Assembly (NCBI GenBank): GCA_019454045.1
Contig: SKCR01036129.1
Coordinates: forward strand, 1-64,000
From: Zanthoxylum bungeanum
Lineage: Eukaryota > Streptophyta > Magnoliopsida > Sapindales > Rutaceae
Direction: 5' to 3'
DNA length: 64,000 bases
The stretch's first letter is position 1, and each line of letters opens with the position of its first letter. Made by a program: the position numbers and the translations under genes. Below the pieces are notes generated by a model. The model ran no database searches and was not told where the DNA came from. It saw nothing but the letters and a program-made list of their open reading frames with translations. This document shows positions 46,218 to 57,707 of this stretch, one piece after another.

Positions 46218-47124
46218 ATAAGTGACCGGTGCGAAATCACACGCGTATAATGCGAGCGCACATATCGTTCAAGTATTATAAAAGTATCGATCCCACGATG
46301 ACTTAATACCTAGGCTATTAATTTTTATGAGGCCAAATGATTACAAGTATCTAACATGTTGATTGTTTGATTGGGTGGTGACTTTAAACATAAAAACAAG
46401 TAAATAAAATGGTGCGAAAGTTGGTTGAGAAATTTAATATTAAGAAACTATCCAGGGTTGTGATTTCTTCCAATATCTTTTTAAATATGAAGTGGTTATT
46501 TCATGTTTGTGTAATATATTGGTTTACTAACCTGGAACACAAAATTCTGCAAAAGCCTCTGTCGATGGTCGGATGCAAATACTCAGTGTAACCCAATTAA
46601 ATCATATGTCTATGTTAATCAAATTACCTAGATTCATTAAAACCAAGTTCCAATTGTGGTTACCCCGCCCGAAAGGTATAGTCTATCCTAAAGGAAATCT
46701 ATTAAAGGGTTATCTATCCTCAAAGAAGATCGTGGGCTATTAACTTTAGGGCTAAAACCTAAAATTCATTTGTCAAGTTTATTTTAAGTTTACCAGATCA
46801 ATCTTATAATGTCCAGTTAACAAGAAGTATTAAGCTTAAGACTTAATAAGTAAACCTTTATATTACCCAAACTATAAAATAACCCCTTATAAAATAACCA
46901 GTGATATTGGAATTCATCACAACTCTAGATAACTAACTTAGTTACGACAAATAATTAGGGCTAGTAACAACTTAAAAATAAAAGACATAAAGTAAAATGC
47001 TGAAAAGTAAAATGCTGGAAAATAAATAAAGAAAAATACAATAAAAGAAAATGCTAGAGCTAGAGGATCTACTTTTATCACTACTATTTTAGATATCTCT
47101 CTTAATATAATATATTAACTTGTG

Positions 47125-47345
47125 TGATATTACCAACCAGCCATATAGGCGGTAACCTGATTAAGTCAAATTAAGTCCGATCGACCATAAAGGCGGTATC
47201 ATTATTTGTCCATACACCAGCCATATAGGTGGTAATTACCAACCGACCAACCAGGCGGTATCCATGCTTAGTCAGGTTAAAACCAGTTTATAATTAATTA
47301 CCAACCGACCAATAAAGTGGTATCATTGTTAAGTCAAGTTTTAAA
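47125..47345 (-). repeat. Array of ACCAACCGACCA...GGCGGTA repeats in LTR B
   Basis: About five imperfect units with GACC(A)NNNNNGGCGGTA are spaced 40-60 bp apart, at 47130, 47180, 47215, 47240 and 47300 approximately. The position downstream of the TATA box places them in the transcribed part of the LTR. Confidence 0.7.
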
Positions 47346-47599
47346 TAGTTTATATATTATAATTAAGGGAGATTAATCTAAATAGCAGTAATAAAAGTTT
47401 TACCTTTCACCCTAGCAGGGGGAGTTGCCTCTCATATCTGAATAGTAAAAACTGAAAGAGTAAAGAAAGTAAATTACTATTACAAAAAGTAAATAAAATT
47501 AATTACAAAACTGAAATTAAAACAAACTAGATACAAACTCCTTATTATTATCAGAGAATTCAAAGAGGAAGGTACATCTGAAACTGAAATTTCGAGCTC

Positions 47600-47609
47600 T
47601 ATTTATAGG
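47600..47609 (-). promoter_or_regulatory. TATA box of LTR B
   Basis: The minus strand reads GCCTATAAATAGAGCTC. The same CCTATAAATA core is found in LTRs A and C. Confidence 0.7.
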
Positions 47610-47665
47610 CGTCTATGGTGGTCTCGCGTCTCGACGCGTGGATTGCTCTTGCGTCGCGACGCGAT

Positions 47666-48000
47666 GACGTGTCACATTCTGATTGGCTTCTTTGATTCCC
47701 TTATCTTCTGACGTGGCATTTTGGATGATTAACTCAATAATTATACTAACGTGGTGGTGATGTGGCGACACGTGGCGATGTTGATTGTCGGCACCGTGTG
47801 ATTGCGACACGTGTCACGTGATGATTGACTGATGATGACGTGGCACACTGACTTGGCACGTGGCTGATGTGGACGCCTATGTGGCTGACACATGGACAAC
47901 ACGTGGATGACACATGGCGATGGTGATTGTCGGCACCATAGGATGATGACACGTGGCACAACACACGTTAGCATGATCGGCTGTGATGTTGACACGTGGC
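47666..48000 (-). promoter_or_regulatory. Cluster of about ten ACGTG (G-box/ABRE) cores upstream of the LTR B TATA box
   Basis: ACGTG-containing cores are at 47667, 47711, 47769, 47808, 47815, 47838, 47857, 47898, 47950 and 47993. Several read CACGTGGC. ACGTGGC is the ABA-response element core bound by bZIP factors, and CACGTG is the G-box. They lie 60-400 bp upstream of the TATA box in LTR orientation. LTRs A and C have no such array. Regulation by ABA or light signals is inferred from motif content only. Confidence 0.65.
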
Positions 48001-48333
48001 AGACGTATGTTAGCAGATTCAGCACACGTTAGCATCTGACACATTTTAGTAAAATACCTCTGATTGGTCCATGTGTCCTGGCGCACATTAGCAGAGCTAC
48101 GGCGCACGTTAGCTGTCGCGAGGCGGGCTGTGCGTCACAACGCGCCAAATTACCATTTTGGCATTTTTTGTCCTTTTTCATTGTTTTGGCCTCGAATCAC
48201 CTCCGGAGAGTCCTGAAACTTTATTTATCTACAAAATAACATAAAACACATCAAAATATTCACAAAGCTCAAGAAACTATACAAAATATTTGGTTAAATG
48301 AGTGGGAAATAGTGATACATTTACCACTCATCA

Positions 48334-48349
48334 CACCCCCAAACCTAAC
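48334..48349 (-). promoter_or_regulatory. Polypurine tract of element B
   Basis: On the minus strand GTTAGGTTTGGGGGTG directly precedes the LTR start at 48333. Confidence 0.85.
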
Positions 48350-49633
48350 ATTTTGCTAGTCCTCGAGCAAAATAATAAAATAAAATAACATAAACATCTT
48401 TAAAATAAAATTAAGCTAATCCACTTTCTTAGGGATCACGGTTGCTTTTAGCGTATGTAACAAGTCTTTAAACCCATAGGTGTCCCTAGTGGACGAGTTG
48501 TAGTCTCGTGAGGGCTTACATCAACGATACCCACAAACGTGTTACAAAAGTAAAAAGTTAGTAAAACTAATGCACACAAAAAATAAAAAGACAAGAGAAA
48601 ATAGAATAAAAAAGTTAGTGATTAACCAAATGAAACTTCTTATCCAAGTTTAGAGTTGTTTTCTTTCTTTCTAAATTACTGAATAAGTAAATTCTCTGAT
48701 CATTTTTACCATTCTTCATATACACAACCAACAAAATATTAATCAACCCATTTTGCCCACAATAGTCACAAGTGCATTTGAGAAGAGAGTAATATTTTTG
48801 TCCTAAAGTTTTATCAGAATTCACACCTTTTGCAGCAATTGAATAATTTTTCTGATTTTTTTTATATATACAATATCATCCATCCATGTAACGCGCTTTA
48901 GGTTAGTGACTCCCAAACTAGTTGGCTTTAGGGCACTAGGTGTTAAGACACCCCTACAGACTTAATTACTCAGACTTCAGATATATATATATATTTTTTG
49001 TAACATCTTTGATCCATGTAGGAAGCTTTGGGCCAGTGGCTCCCAAACCAGTTGGTTTTAGAGCACTAGGTGTTGACAACTCTTACAGACTTAATAACTC
49101 GGATCTTAGACGTTTTTTTTTATCTCATCGCTTTTATGGATGCTTTTTCCAATTAAACTAGAGCACTGAATATTACAAGCTTGTCAAATACAACTCATGT
49201 CTGTATGTTACCATGTATGTTGATAATACCTGTCAACTTAGCATATGAAGATTTATTTTTATGGAGAATTCACAAATTAAATAATTCAAAAGGAAATAAA
49301 CAAAAATTACTTGTTTCAAAATAGGTTGAGATACGTCTCAGGAGTGGAAACTCCTTATACATCTATCTCACACCAATTTCACCCGATTAATCAAATTAAA
49401 AACACAAAACATAAAAAAAAAAAAAAAAAAAATTGTAAAATTTTTCAATTGTTTTTTGTATTTTTCGAAAAAATTTTGGACTAAAAATAAAAACAACATA
49501 CAAACAAGATACTTATCAACTATTCCCCACCCCCAAACTTAAATGAGATATTGTCCCCAATGTCTTAAAAAGTAGAAGATGAGTTCAGAAGATAGTATTT
49601 GGTTAGCTGAAATTCTACATCTAAATGGGAAAT
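48350..49633 (-). other. 3' untranslated region of Athila element B
   Basis: There is no gene. It is the AT-rich counterpart of 36639-37930, with long A/T runs near 49410-49430. It includes the tandem hairpin repeats at 48878-48981 and 49008-49110. Confidence 0.75.
48878..49110 (-). repeat. Tandem pair of conserved hairpin repeats in the 3' UTR of B
   Basis: Plus-strand reading gives CCCAAACTAGTTGG...AGGGCACTAGGTGTTAAGACACCCC and a second copy with GAGCACTAGGTGTTGACAACTC. They match the pairs in A and C. The second copy has changed bases that weaken one stem. Confidence 0.75.
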
Positions 49634-50287
49634 TTAAAGGTTAAGATACAGATTTATTCGACGCTTCTTACCACGATCATCATCAGACCATTTTATCTTG
49701 GAAATGATATGGTCAATTTGTGGTTCATAGGCTAAGATTTGGTTAATTAAATCATGGGCAATTCTGGCAGTGAAGATGAGTTCTTTTAAAGGTTTTGACA
49801 CGAACCCACTTCTCCAGGCATCATCAAGAAATACACAAAAAAAATCATAAAATCCATCTGCGTTGAACAATCCAATTGGTTTCTGGTGTATGTTCAAGTT
49901 GGCCCAAGATAGCACTGTAAAAATCTCCTCCAACGTACCCAAACCACTTGGCAAAGCAATAAAAACATCAGCATGGTTAATCATTTCCACCAGTCATTCA
50001 GACATACCTGGCACGATTAGTTCTTCTCTGTTTGATGATCCTATAAGATCTGCCTCTTCCAAGGGTTTTGGGATGATTCCCAGAACTTGACTGCCTCCAT
50101 CCTGTACGGCCTTTAAAACGATCCCCATTAGTCCAAAACTACCTCCGCCATATACTAGGTGCATATTCTTCTCAGCTATGACTCGTCCCAATTCCTGTGC
50201 TGCTGCTATGTATTGTGGCTTAGTACCAACACTAGTACCACAAAAGACACAGAGATTTACAACTCGTCTTCTTGAAGTAGCTTCCAT
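49634..50287 (-). pseudogene. LOG-like: LOG-type gene of Athila element B with one nonsense codon
   Basis: The frame is the same length as the intact copy in A (218 codons with stop). It is interrupted only by TGA where A has CGA and C has CGT-type Arg codon, at the conserved Arg of MSERL (around 49991-49993). This is a C-to-T change at a CpG. A second harmful change turns the PGG signature into PSGLGTLEE. The glycine loop reads VYGGGSFGLMG, as in plant LOG proteins. The C-terminus ends KKRRINLYLNL, still LxLxL. Position and flanks are as in element A. Confidence 0.88.
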
Positions 50288-50548
50288 TTTATGTATGTTT
50301 CTTTAATCAAATCTGGATGCCTTCAAAAGTGCAAAGATGAGTTGAATTTATAACACCTGAAAAGGGGTGAGTAATAATAGCACTAATATCTTCCAAAGAA
50401 CGATTAGTAGTAAAACAGTAAATCGTGAAAGGTCAAAAAGGTCTGGATCATGTCGGAGAAAATAAAATAAAACAACAAAATAAATCACAATTATTAGGAA
50501 AAGAAAAAGAGAAATAATTTTTACTATAATTTACGGCTTGATTGACAT

Positions 50549-51098
50549 CTATGCGTCAGGGACAAGCTTCCCATCCAATTTTCTTAAAAATTGGCAAACA
50601 TGGTCTTTTTGAGTCAGATTCCCAAGACTTAACTGTTGTCTTTCTCTTTGGAATTGTGTATATAACACGCGAATTTCATGATACACATATCCACTGGGAT
50701 GCGTCTCAAGAGTTTTAGATATGTCATCCAAAGACTCCTTACTAAAGCCATCCCTAATGAAATTAATCTTATATTCACGGTTATCAGACACCATTCCTAA
50801 AGAATGACAACGAGTATCACAAAACATACGAGCAAATTTATAGCATACACCCATTCTTTTAGCTCTTCTCTTTCTAGCATAGGTGCTTCTTCCTAAACAA
50901 GACAGATGTGAAATAAAAGAGTCAGAAGACTCACCTGCCAATCGGACCCGTTGCTTCAATAATCCAACGAATGTCATTTGGAATACCTTTGATCATCAGT
51001 AGTCTCATCCGTTCCATGCGAGCTTTGTAAACTTTCATCAGAATGTTTTGAGGGAGAGAAGGAAATTGCTTGTGAAGATTTGCGAGAACGTCTTCCAT
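50549..51098 (-). pseudogene. ORF-X of Athila element B
   Basis: The start is inferred at ATG 51098 (MEDVLANLHKQFPS). A one-base lesion near 50975 breaks the frame, and the rest is open from 50977 to 50549 (142 codons). Conserved parts are VRLAGESSDSFISHL, YARKRRAKRMGVCYKF, SLGMVSDNREYKINFIRDG, QQLSLGNLTQ and RKLDGKLVPDA. The second Cys of the C-X2-C pair in A is Phe here (CYKF). There is no recognisable domain. Confidence 0.7.
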
Positions 51099-51235
51099 CG
51101 TGAAATGACTTTACCTACAAAAATAAACACACAAAAATAAAACACACCGGATCAAAATATATACATAAATTGCATGGGTTGCCTCCCTGCGAGCGCTAAG
51201 TTTAACTCCGTCAGCTAGACATGACTTCTCGAACG

Positions 51236-52480
51236 TTAGGCTAGATTTGAAAGTGTGACACTTTCTTTTTGTCGCTCAAATGATTCTCCCCAGTAGTGTT
51301 TGACACGCTGACTGTTAACCTTGAATGTTTCATTGGTGTTGGGATCAAGTAACTCAACAGCTCCATATGGGGTAAAAGCTGAGTGATCACAAATGAACCT
51401 GACCACCTTGATTTCAACTTTCCAGGGAAAAGTTTAACCTTGAATTGTACAAAAACACATGCTGTCTTGGTTCCTATTGTCTGCGCACTATTTTTGGGTC
51501 ATGCCATTTCTTGGTCTTTTCTTTGTATAATCGAGCATTCTCACAAGCTTGTAGATGAAACTCTTCCAATTCGTTGAGTTGGTGAAGTCGTTTCTCTCCT
51601 GCATCTTATGGATCAAGATTCACCTTCTTCAGTGCCCAGTACGCCTTGTGTTCAAGCTCAACTGGCAGATGGCATGCTTTCCCAAACACCATACGATATG
51701 GGGACATACCAATGGGTGTCTTGTAAGCTGTCCGATAGGCCTATAAAATGTCATCCAGTTTTGTAGACCAGTCCCTCCTTGTTGATCTGACGCTTCTTTC
51801 CAAGATTCTTTTGATCTCTCTGTTTGAAACTTCAACATGTCCATTTTAATGAGGATGGTAGGCGGTGGAAACTTTATGAGTAACTCCATATTTGGATAGG
51901 AGCGCATCGAAATATTTGTTGCATAAATGTGTGCCACCATCACTGATAATAGCCCGAGGTGTTCCGAAGCGAGTGAAAATAATCTTTTTAAGGAATTTGA
52001 TCACCACTTTTGAATCATTTGATGGTAGTGTGATTGCTTCAACCCATTTGGACACGTAGTCTACAGCAACCAGTATGTACAGTTTTCCGAACGATGGCAC
52101 AAAGGGTCCCATAAAATCAATACCCCACACATCGAATATCTCCACTTCCAGAATGTTTTACAGTGGTCATTCATTTCTCCTCGAAATATTTCCGTTCTCT
52201 GGCACCTGTCACATTAAAGAGAAAACAAGTAAGCATATTTAAAAAGAGTGGGCCAAAACAAACCTGATTGTAGGACTTTGGTTGCGGTTTTATTCCTGTT
52301 GAAGTGTCTGCCATATGGTGATGAATGACAATGTTGTAGAACACTGTTGACCTCCTCATGTGGAACACACCGTCTCAATAATTGATCAGCACAACATTTG
52401 AACAGGTACGTCTCATCCCAAACATAATGCTTGACTTCTTTGAAGAATTTCTTCCTTTGCTAAGTTGTCCATTCCAACGG
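51236..52480 (-). pseudogene. pol: Athila integrase, element B
   Basis: The catalytic core is open at 52145-51846: [46 protein letters not shown] and [14 protein letters not shown]. The zinc region and the C-terminal part ([19 protein letters not shown] near 51720; SFERQ-like tail degraded) carry stops. It ends at TAA 51236-51238. Confidence 0.85.
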
Positions 52481-53130
52481 CCATTTTCCCGATAATATGT
52501 AGTTGACATAGTCAACATACCAAGGAGCATCATGCTGTTTCATGGAAAACAACTGTTCATTTGGAAAAGTTTCTTTGGTTGTCAGTTCTTTGCCAGCTAT
52601 TTCTCCATTCTCAAGCTTCGATAAATGATCTGCCACTTGGTTTTCTGTCCCTTTCCTGTCTCGAATCTCCACGTCAAATTCTTACAGTAGAAGTATCCAA
52701 CAGATCAATCTGGGTTTGGCATCTTTCTTTGTGATTAGATATTTGATTGTTGAATGATCTGTGTAGACCACCACTTTGGGACCCAATAGATAGGATCAGA
52801 ATTTATCAAAAGCAAACACAACTGCGAGCAACTCATTTTCAATGGTTGTGTAGTTGAGTTGAGCTTCATTTAGAGTTCTACTGGGGTAATAAATGGTGTG
52901 GAAAACTTTTGCTTTGTGTTGTCCCAAAACTGCACCTACAGCAAAATCACTAGCATCGCACATCACCTCAAATGGAAGGGTCCAGTCTGGTGCTACAATG
53001 ATAGGAGCAGAAACCAGATTATGTTTTAGGATCTCAAAAGCTTCATGGCATTCTTTGGTGAATTTGAAAGGCACATCCTTCCCCAAAAGATTGCACAGAG
53101 GTTTAGCAATCTTTGAGAAGTCTTTGATAA
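52481..53130 (-). pseudogene. pol: Athila RNase H and connection, element B
   Basis: [37 protein letters not shown] and [13 protein letters not shown] keep the D-E-D set, including the third aspartate lost in element A. A stop at 52793-52795 and another near 52682 break the frame. Downstream, RDRKGTENQVADHLSKLE is the usual Athila RNase H-integrase connection. Confidence 0.85.
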
Positions 53131-54037
53131 ATCTCCTGTAAAAACCTGCATGTCTGAGAAAGCTCCGAATCCCTTTGACTGATGTTGGCAGAGGTAATTT
53201 TTCAATTGTTTCAATCTTTGCTTTGTCTACCTCGATTCCCTTTTGTGAGATCTGGTGTCCCAGAACAATGCATTCCTGCACCATGAAGTGGCATTTCTCC
53301 CAGTTGAGTACCAGGTTGGTATCTTCGCATCTTTGTAACACATGTTCCAGATTTTGCAAGCAGTGGTCAAAAGAGTCTCCAAACAGAGAGAAGTCATCCA
53401 TGAAATCCTCCATACTCTATTCCAGCAAGTCTGAGAAAATGGCCATCATGCAACGTTGGAATGTGGCAGGAGAATTACATAGTCCAAATGGCATCCTGCG
53501 GAATGCAAAAGTACCATACAGACATGTAAAATTGGTCTTCTCCTGATCTTCTGGGGCGATGGCAATCTGATTGTACCCTGAGTATCCGTCCAGAAAATAA
53601 TAGAACTCATGTCCCGCTAGTCTGTCCAACATCTTATCAATGAATGGCATCGGAAAATGATCCTTCCTTGTTTCTTTGTTCAGCTTCCGGTAGTCCATCC
53701 ATACTTTCCATCCAGTCACGATTCTTGTTGGAATCGGCTCGTTCTTTTCATTTGTGACTACAGTTATTCCTCCTTTCTTCAGTACATACTGCATATGACT
53801 CACCCAAGTGCTGTCTGAGATGGGGTAACTGATACCAGCATCCAACCATTTGATGATTTCTTTCTTCACGACCTCCTACATGATTGGATTTAGTCTTCGT
53901 TGATGCTCCACTGTGGGTTTGTACTCATCGTTTATCAGAATCTTGTGCATGTAAAATGATGGACTAATGCCTCGAATGTCTGCTATAGTCCAGCCAATGC
54001 CTTTCTTGTGTTCTTGTAACACTCTCAGCAACTTTTC
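53131..54037 (-). pseudogene. pol: Athila reverse transcriptase, element B
   Basis: Two large open pieces (53869-53417 and from 53413 on) are split by a single TAG. Motifs: KKEIIKWLDAGISYPISDS, WMDYRKLNKETRKDHFPMPF, FYYFLDGYSGYNQIAIAPEDQ, FRRMPFGLCNSPATFQRCMM and the catalytic FMDDFSLFGDSF. This is the best-preserved RT in the window. Confidence 0.9.
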
Positions 54038-54764
54038 TTACTGCTCCAATGTTAGCGAAGAAGAAATAATAACAGGTAATTCAAAAGAGTTTCCAAGAAA
54101 TGCATACCTGAGATGGCTCGTAAGTAACTTCAGCTCCAACTGCGGTGGTTCTTTAATTGAGGGCTTGATTTGCTCCTTCTTCGGGAGTTCCAGACTTTCA
54201 ACTGATGGTGTTGATTTGAACCGAAATGGTTTGTCAAGATAGTTGATACATTCCAGGATTTCAGCATCTAGCTCGCTGTCAGTCATGTTGGTGATGCAAG
54301 CTTCAAGTTTGTCTGTGGGAGGTGGTACTGCATCAGTATCCTGGATGATACTATCAATAACATCAAATCTGAAACATTTTTCCTGTTTTTCATCACTCGG
54401 GAATTTCATGGCTTTGAAAACATTAAAGGTAACTTCTTGGTCCTAAACTTTCATGGTTAGTTCTCCTTTTTGTACATCAATAACATTTTTGACCTGTAGC
54501 CAAGAATGGTCTTCCAAGGATGATAGGTACATCTTTGTCTTCTTCCATGTCAAGGATAATGAATTTGTTGGGAGAATGAGTTTGTCGACTTTGACCAGCA
54601 CATCGTCAACAACACCTCTTGGAAATGCGAATGTTCTATCAACAAGTTAGAGAGACACTGAGGTAGGCATTGCTTCTCCAATTTGTACTTTCCTGTAAAT
54701 AGAAAAAGGCATCAAATTAACACTTGCACTTAAGTCACATAAAGCCTTACCGATATAATGTTCT
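54038..54764 (-). pseudogene. pol: Athila protease and linker, element B
   Basis: The protease active site reads CDLSASVN, with the Gly of the D-x-G motif replaced by Ser, so the enzyme would be damaged. The sequence continues through [16 protein letters not shown] to the linker TDKLEACITNMTDSELDAEI (open at 54409-54038). There are stops near 54443 and 54648. Confidence 0.83.
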
Positions 54765-55634
54765 TCAATGGTGCATGGGACAGTGAAACTGCCAGGATCT
54801 TTCAACTTCGGGGGAAGTTTCCTCTGAATGATGGTGCTTCATTCTTCCCTCAATGCTACTGTCTTGTAATCTCCCAATCTCCATTTTCGTGAAAGAATGT
54901 CTTTCATGAATTTGACGTAGCTGGGCATTTCTTCCAAGGCTTCTGCCAATGGAATGTTGATATGTAGTTTTTTGAACACCTCGGAATCGAGCAAACTGTT
55001 TGTCCAGTTTGGTTTTTAGAAGACGCTGAGGAAAAGGTAGAGGTGGAGTGATTTGATCTTTTTCCTGTACTTCGTTTTCCTCCATCTGTGGAACTGCATC
55101 TTTTGGAACTTCTTCAATGGATGCCTTTATTCCAACATCTTTGTTGATCTCAGTACCACTTTTCAAAGTAATTGCTTGACATTGCTCCTACCCTCGGTTC
55201 CTTAGATTCGGTTTTGTGTTGTTGGGAGATTTCATGGCGGTCTGTAACTCTGAGCATTGGTCAGTTGTCCATTTGATTCTCCAGTGCTTTAATAAAGGCA
55301 GATTGGCTCTGAAACATAGCATCATATTTTTTTAACTGAATCAGCACTTCGCTATTCCTGGTTCATTTTCCTGCTCCTGGACTTTGTTCTGTTGCTGTTG
55401 GAATCCAGGTGGTGGATAGTTCTTTTGCCCTGAATTGTTGCTCCATGAGAAATTGGGATGAATCCTCCACCCTGGGTTGTAGGTGTTGGAATATGAATTG
55501 TCCCCATGTCTGTTGAAATTGTTGGCAAAATTCACCGTCTCTTCTTGTTGGTTTGGTTAGGGTGCTCCTCCATATGGTGAACTTGTGGCTCCAATATTGC
55601 CTTGCATACCGAGAGTCTCCATGAATTTGCATAT
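54765..55634 (-). pseudogene. gag: Athila gag C-terminal part and gag-protease linker, element B, cut by element C
   Basis: On the minus strand the sequence starts at ICKFMETL, then SSPYGGAP, NFNRHGDNSYSNTYNPGWR, then the KSGTEINKDVG linker at 55166 and KLDKQFARF. The N-terminal two thirds of gag are missing because LTR C begins at 55635. They should lie beyond the right edge of the window if element C is a simple insertion. Confidence 0.85.
55630..55634. repeat. Candidate target site of element C (CATAT)
   Basis: These are the last five bases of element B before LTR C. The second copy should follow LTR C to the right of the window and cannot be checked here. Confidence 0.4.
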
Positions 55635-56535
55635 TGACCGGCGTAAACACACACGTATAACGCAAGCGCACGTATCGTTCAAGTAGTATAAAAATATCGA
55701 TCCCACGAGGACTTAATATCTAATCTATTAATTTTATGAGGTCAAATGATTACTAGTATCTAACAGGTTGTTTGATTGATTTGAAATGGTGACGATTCTA
55801 AATTTAAAAACAAGTAAATAACATTGTTCGAAAGTAGATTTTAAAAATTTAATATTAAAAACTATCTAGGGTTGTGATTTCTTCCAATATCATTTTAAAG
55901 ATGAAGTGGTTATCTTAAAGTTGTTAACATATTGATTTATTAACCTGGAACACTAAATTATGTGTAAGCCTCTGTCGATGGTCAGACACAAATACCCAGT
56001 TTAACCCAATTGAACCATATGTCTATGTCAACCAAATTATCTGGATTCATTAAGTTTAAGTTCCAATTATGGCTACCCCCGCCCGACAGGTATATTCCTA
56101 TCCTGTAAGGAAATCTATTAAAGGGTTATCTATCCTCAAGGAAGATCGTGGGCTATTGAGTCTAAGGCTGAAACCTAAAATCTCTATGTCTAGTTCATTT
56201 TAGATTTACCAGATCAATTTTTTAATGGCCAATTAATGAAAAAGCATTAAGATTAAGACTCAATAAATAAATCTTTATATTACCCAAACTATAATCTAAC
56301 CCTTATAAAACGGTGATATTGGATTTCATCACAACCCCAGATAACTAATTTAGTTACAACACATAACTAGGGCTAGTAAAAACTTGAAAATAAAAGACAT
56401 AAAGTAAAAATGCGGTAAAGTAAATACTGAAAAGTAAATTACAATAAAATAAAATGCTAAGGTAAAAGGAATTACTTTTACTACTACTAATTTAGATATC
56501 TCCCATAATATAATATATAAACTTGTGATAACATT

Positions 56536-56743
56536 ACCAACCAGCCATATAGGCGGTAACCTGATTAAGTCAAATAAAGTCCAACTGGCCATTAAGGCGG
56601 TAAAAAAGATTTCCATGAACCTGCCATATAGGCGGTAAGAAAGTTTAATTACCAACCGACCAATCTGGCGGTATCCTTGATTAGTCAGGTTAAAACCAGA
56701 TTAAAATGAATTACCAACCGACCAATATAGCGGTATCCTTTTT
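56536..56743 (-). repeat. Array of GGCGGTA repeats in LTR C
   Basis: About five units of ACCAACCGACCA(A/T)...GGCGGTA type are present, homologous to the arrays in LTR A (2 units) and LTR B (about 5 units). Confidence 0.72.
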
Positions 56744-57064
56744 AAGTCAATATTTTAAATAGTGAATATATTATATTAAGGGAGATTAATCTAAATAGCA
56801 ATAGTAAAAGAATTACCTTTCACCCTAGCTGGGGAAGTTACCTCCTCATTACTGAAAAGTAAAAACTGAAAAATTAAAGAAAGAAAAGTACTGTGCGTAA
56901 AAGTAAATTGCGGAAAGTAAAAACTGAAAAGTAAAGAAAAGAAAGTGCGAAACTGAAAATTAATTACTGAAAACTAAAAATAAACAAACTAGATACAATC
57001 TTCTTATTTATTCATTAAGAATTTCAAAGAAGAAAGTATGAATTTTACAAATGAAATGGCTTGG

Positions 57065-57084
57065 TATTTATAGGCAAAATTTTG
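57065..57084 (-). promoter_or_regulatory. TATA box with palindrome, LTR C
   Basis: The minus strand reads GGCAAAATTTTGCCTATAAATACC, identical to LTR A over palindrome and TATA box. Confidence 0.68.
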
Positions 57085-57691
57085 CCACCATCAAATCATC
57101 CATCAAATTCTCCACCAAATCCATTATTAATTTCTCCACTAATTACTCCACCAAATCCATAATTGCTCCACTAATTGCTTATCTTGTTTGGTGTTGATTT
57201 GATAATTTTTATTAATTATTAATAATTAATATTTTGCTTTGAAAATGATTGATAATGACTTTTAATAATTACACTCCACACACTTCTGGATGGTTCATCA
57301 ATTCGGTCATGAAATCATCAGAATTCGAAAATATTTTCTCTTTCAAAGTTGTAGAACTTTGAGTCTTCTTAATCTGGCACTTGAATCAGCTCAATCCGAT
57401 ATCTGAGTAAAAAGTTATGCCCAAATTACGACAGATGCACAAAACTGGAATTTCCAAAACTGCACTTCGTCAAAACGCCCTTTCAAGTTTCCAATCTCCA
57501 AAATTAAAATATCAAGTCCAATAATTGCCATTATTTGACCCATATTTCATCCTAAATGATTTCATTGAGACCCGATATTATTTTATCTGCAAAATAAACT
57601 AAAACACATCAAAAAGTTCATCAAACCCGAGAAACTAAACAAAATATTAAGTTAAAGGGGCGGTAAATATTGATATATTTTCCGCTCATCA

Positions 57692-57707
57692 CACCCCCAA
57701 ACCTAAC
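57692..57707 (-). promoter_or_regulatory. Polypurine tract of element C
   Basis: GTTAGGTTTGGGGGTG on the minus strand directly precedes the LTR start at 57691. Confidence 0.85.

Larger units (their letters stand above)
46223..48333 (-). repeat. 3' LTR of Athila element B
   Basis: On the minus strand it starts TGATGAGTGGTAAATG at 48333 and ends GCACCGGTCA at 46223 (2111 bp). The outer parts match LTRs A and C, but the U3 between about 47610 and 48150 is unrelated to theirs: it is GC-richer and full of ACGTG cores. Small open frames in 47613-48107 result from this low-complexity region and are not genes. Confidence 0.9.
55635..57691 (-). repeat. 3' LTR of Athila element C
   Basis: On the minus strand it starts TGATGAGCGGAAAATATATC at 57691 and ends TTACGCCGGTCA at 55635 (2057 bp). 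The 602 bp of the 5' LTR in the window (63399-64000) match it closely, with about nine mostly 1-2 bp differences, so C is the youngest Athila insertion here. Confidence 0.92.

Noticed and set aside
47741..48107. Overlapping minus-strand His/Ser-rich frames in LTR B
   Set aside because: They follow from the repeated ACGTGG/GATG sequence of the U3 and all three frames are open for the same reason.
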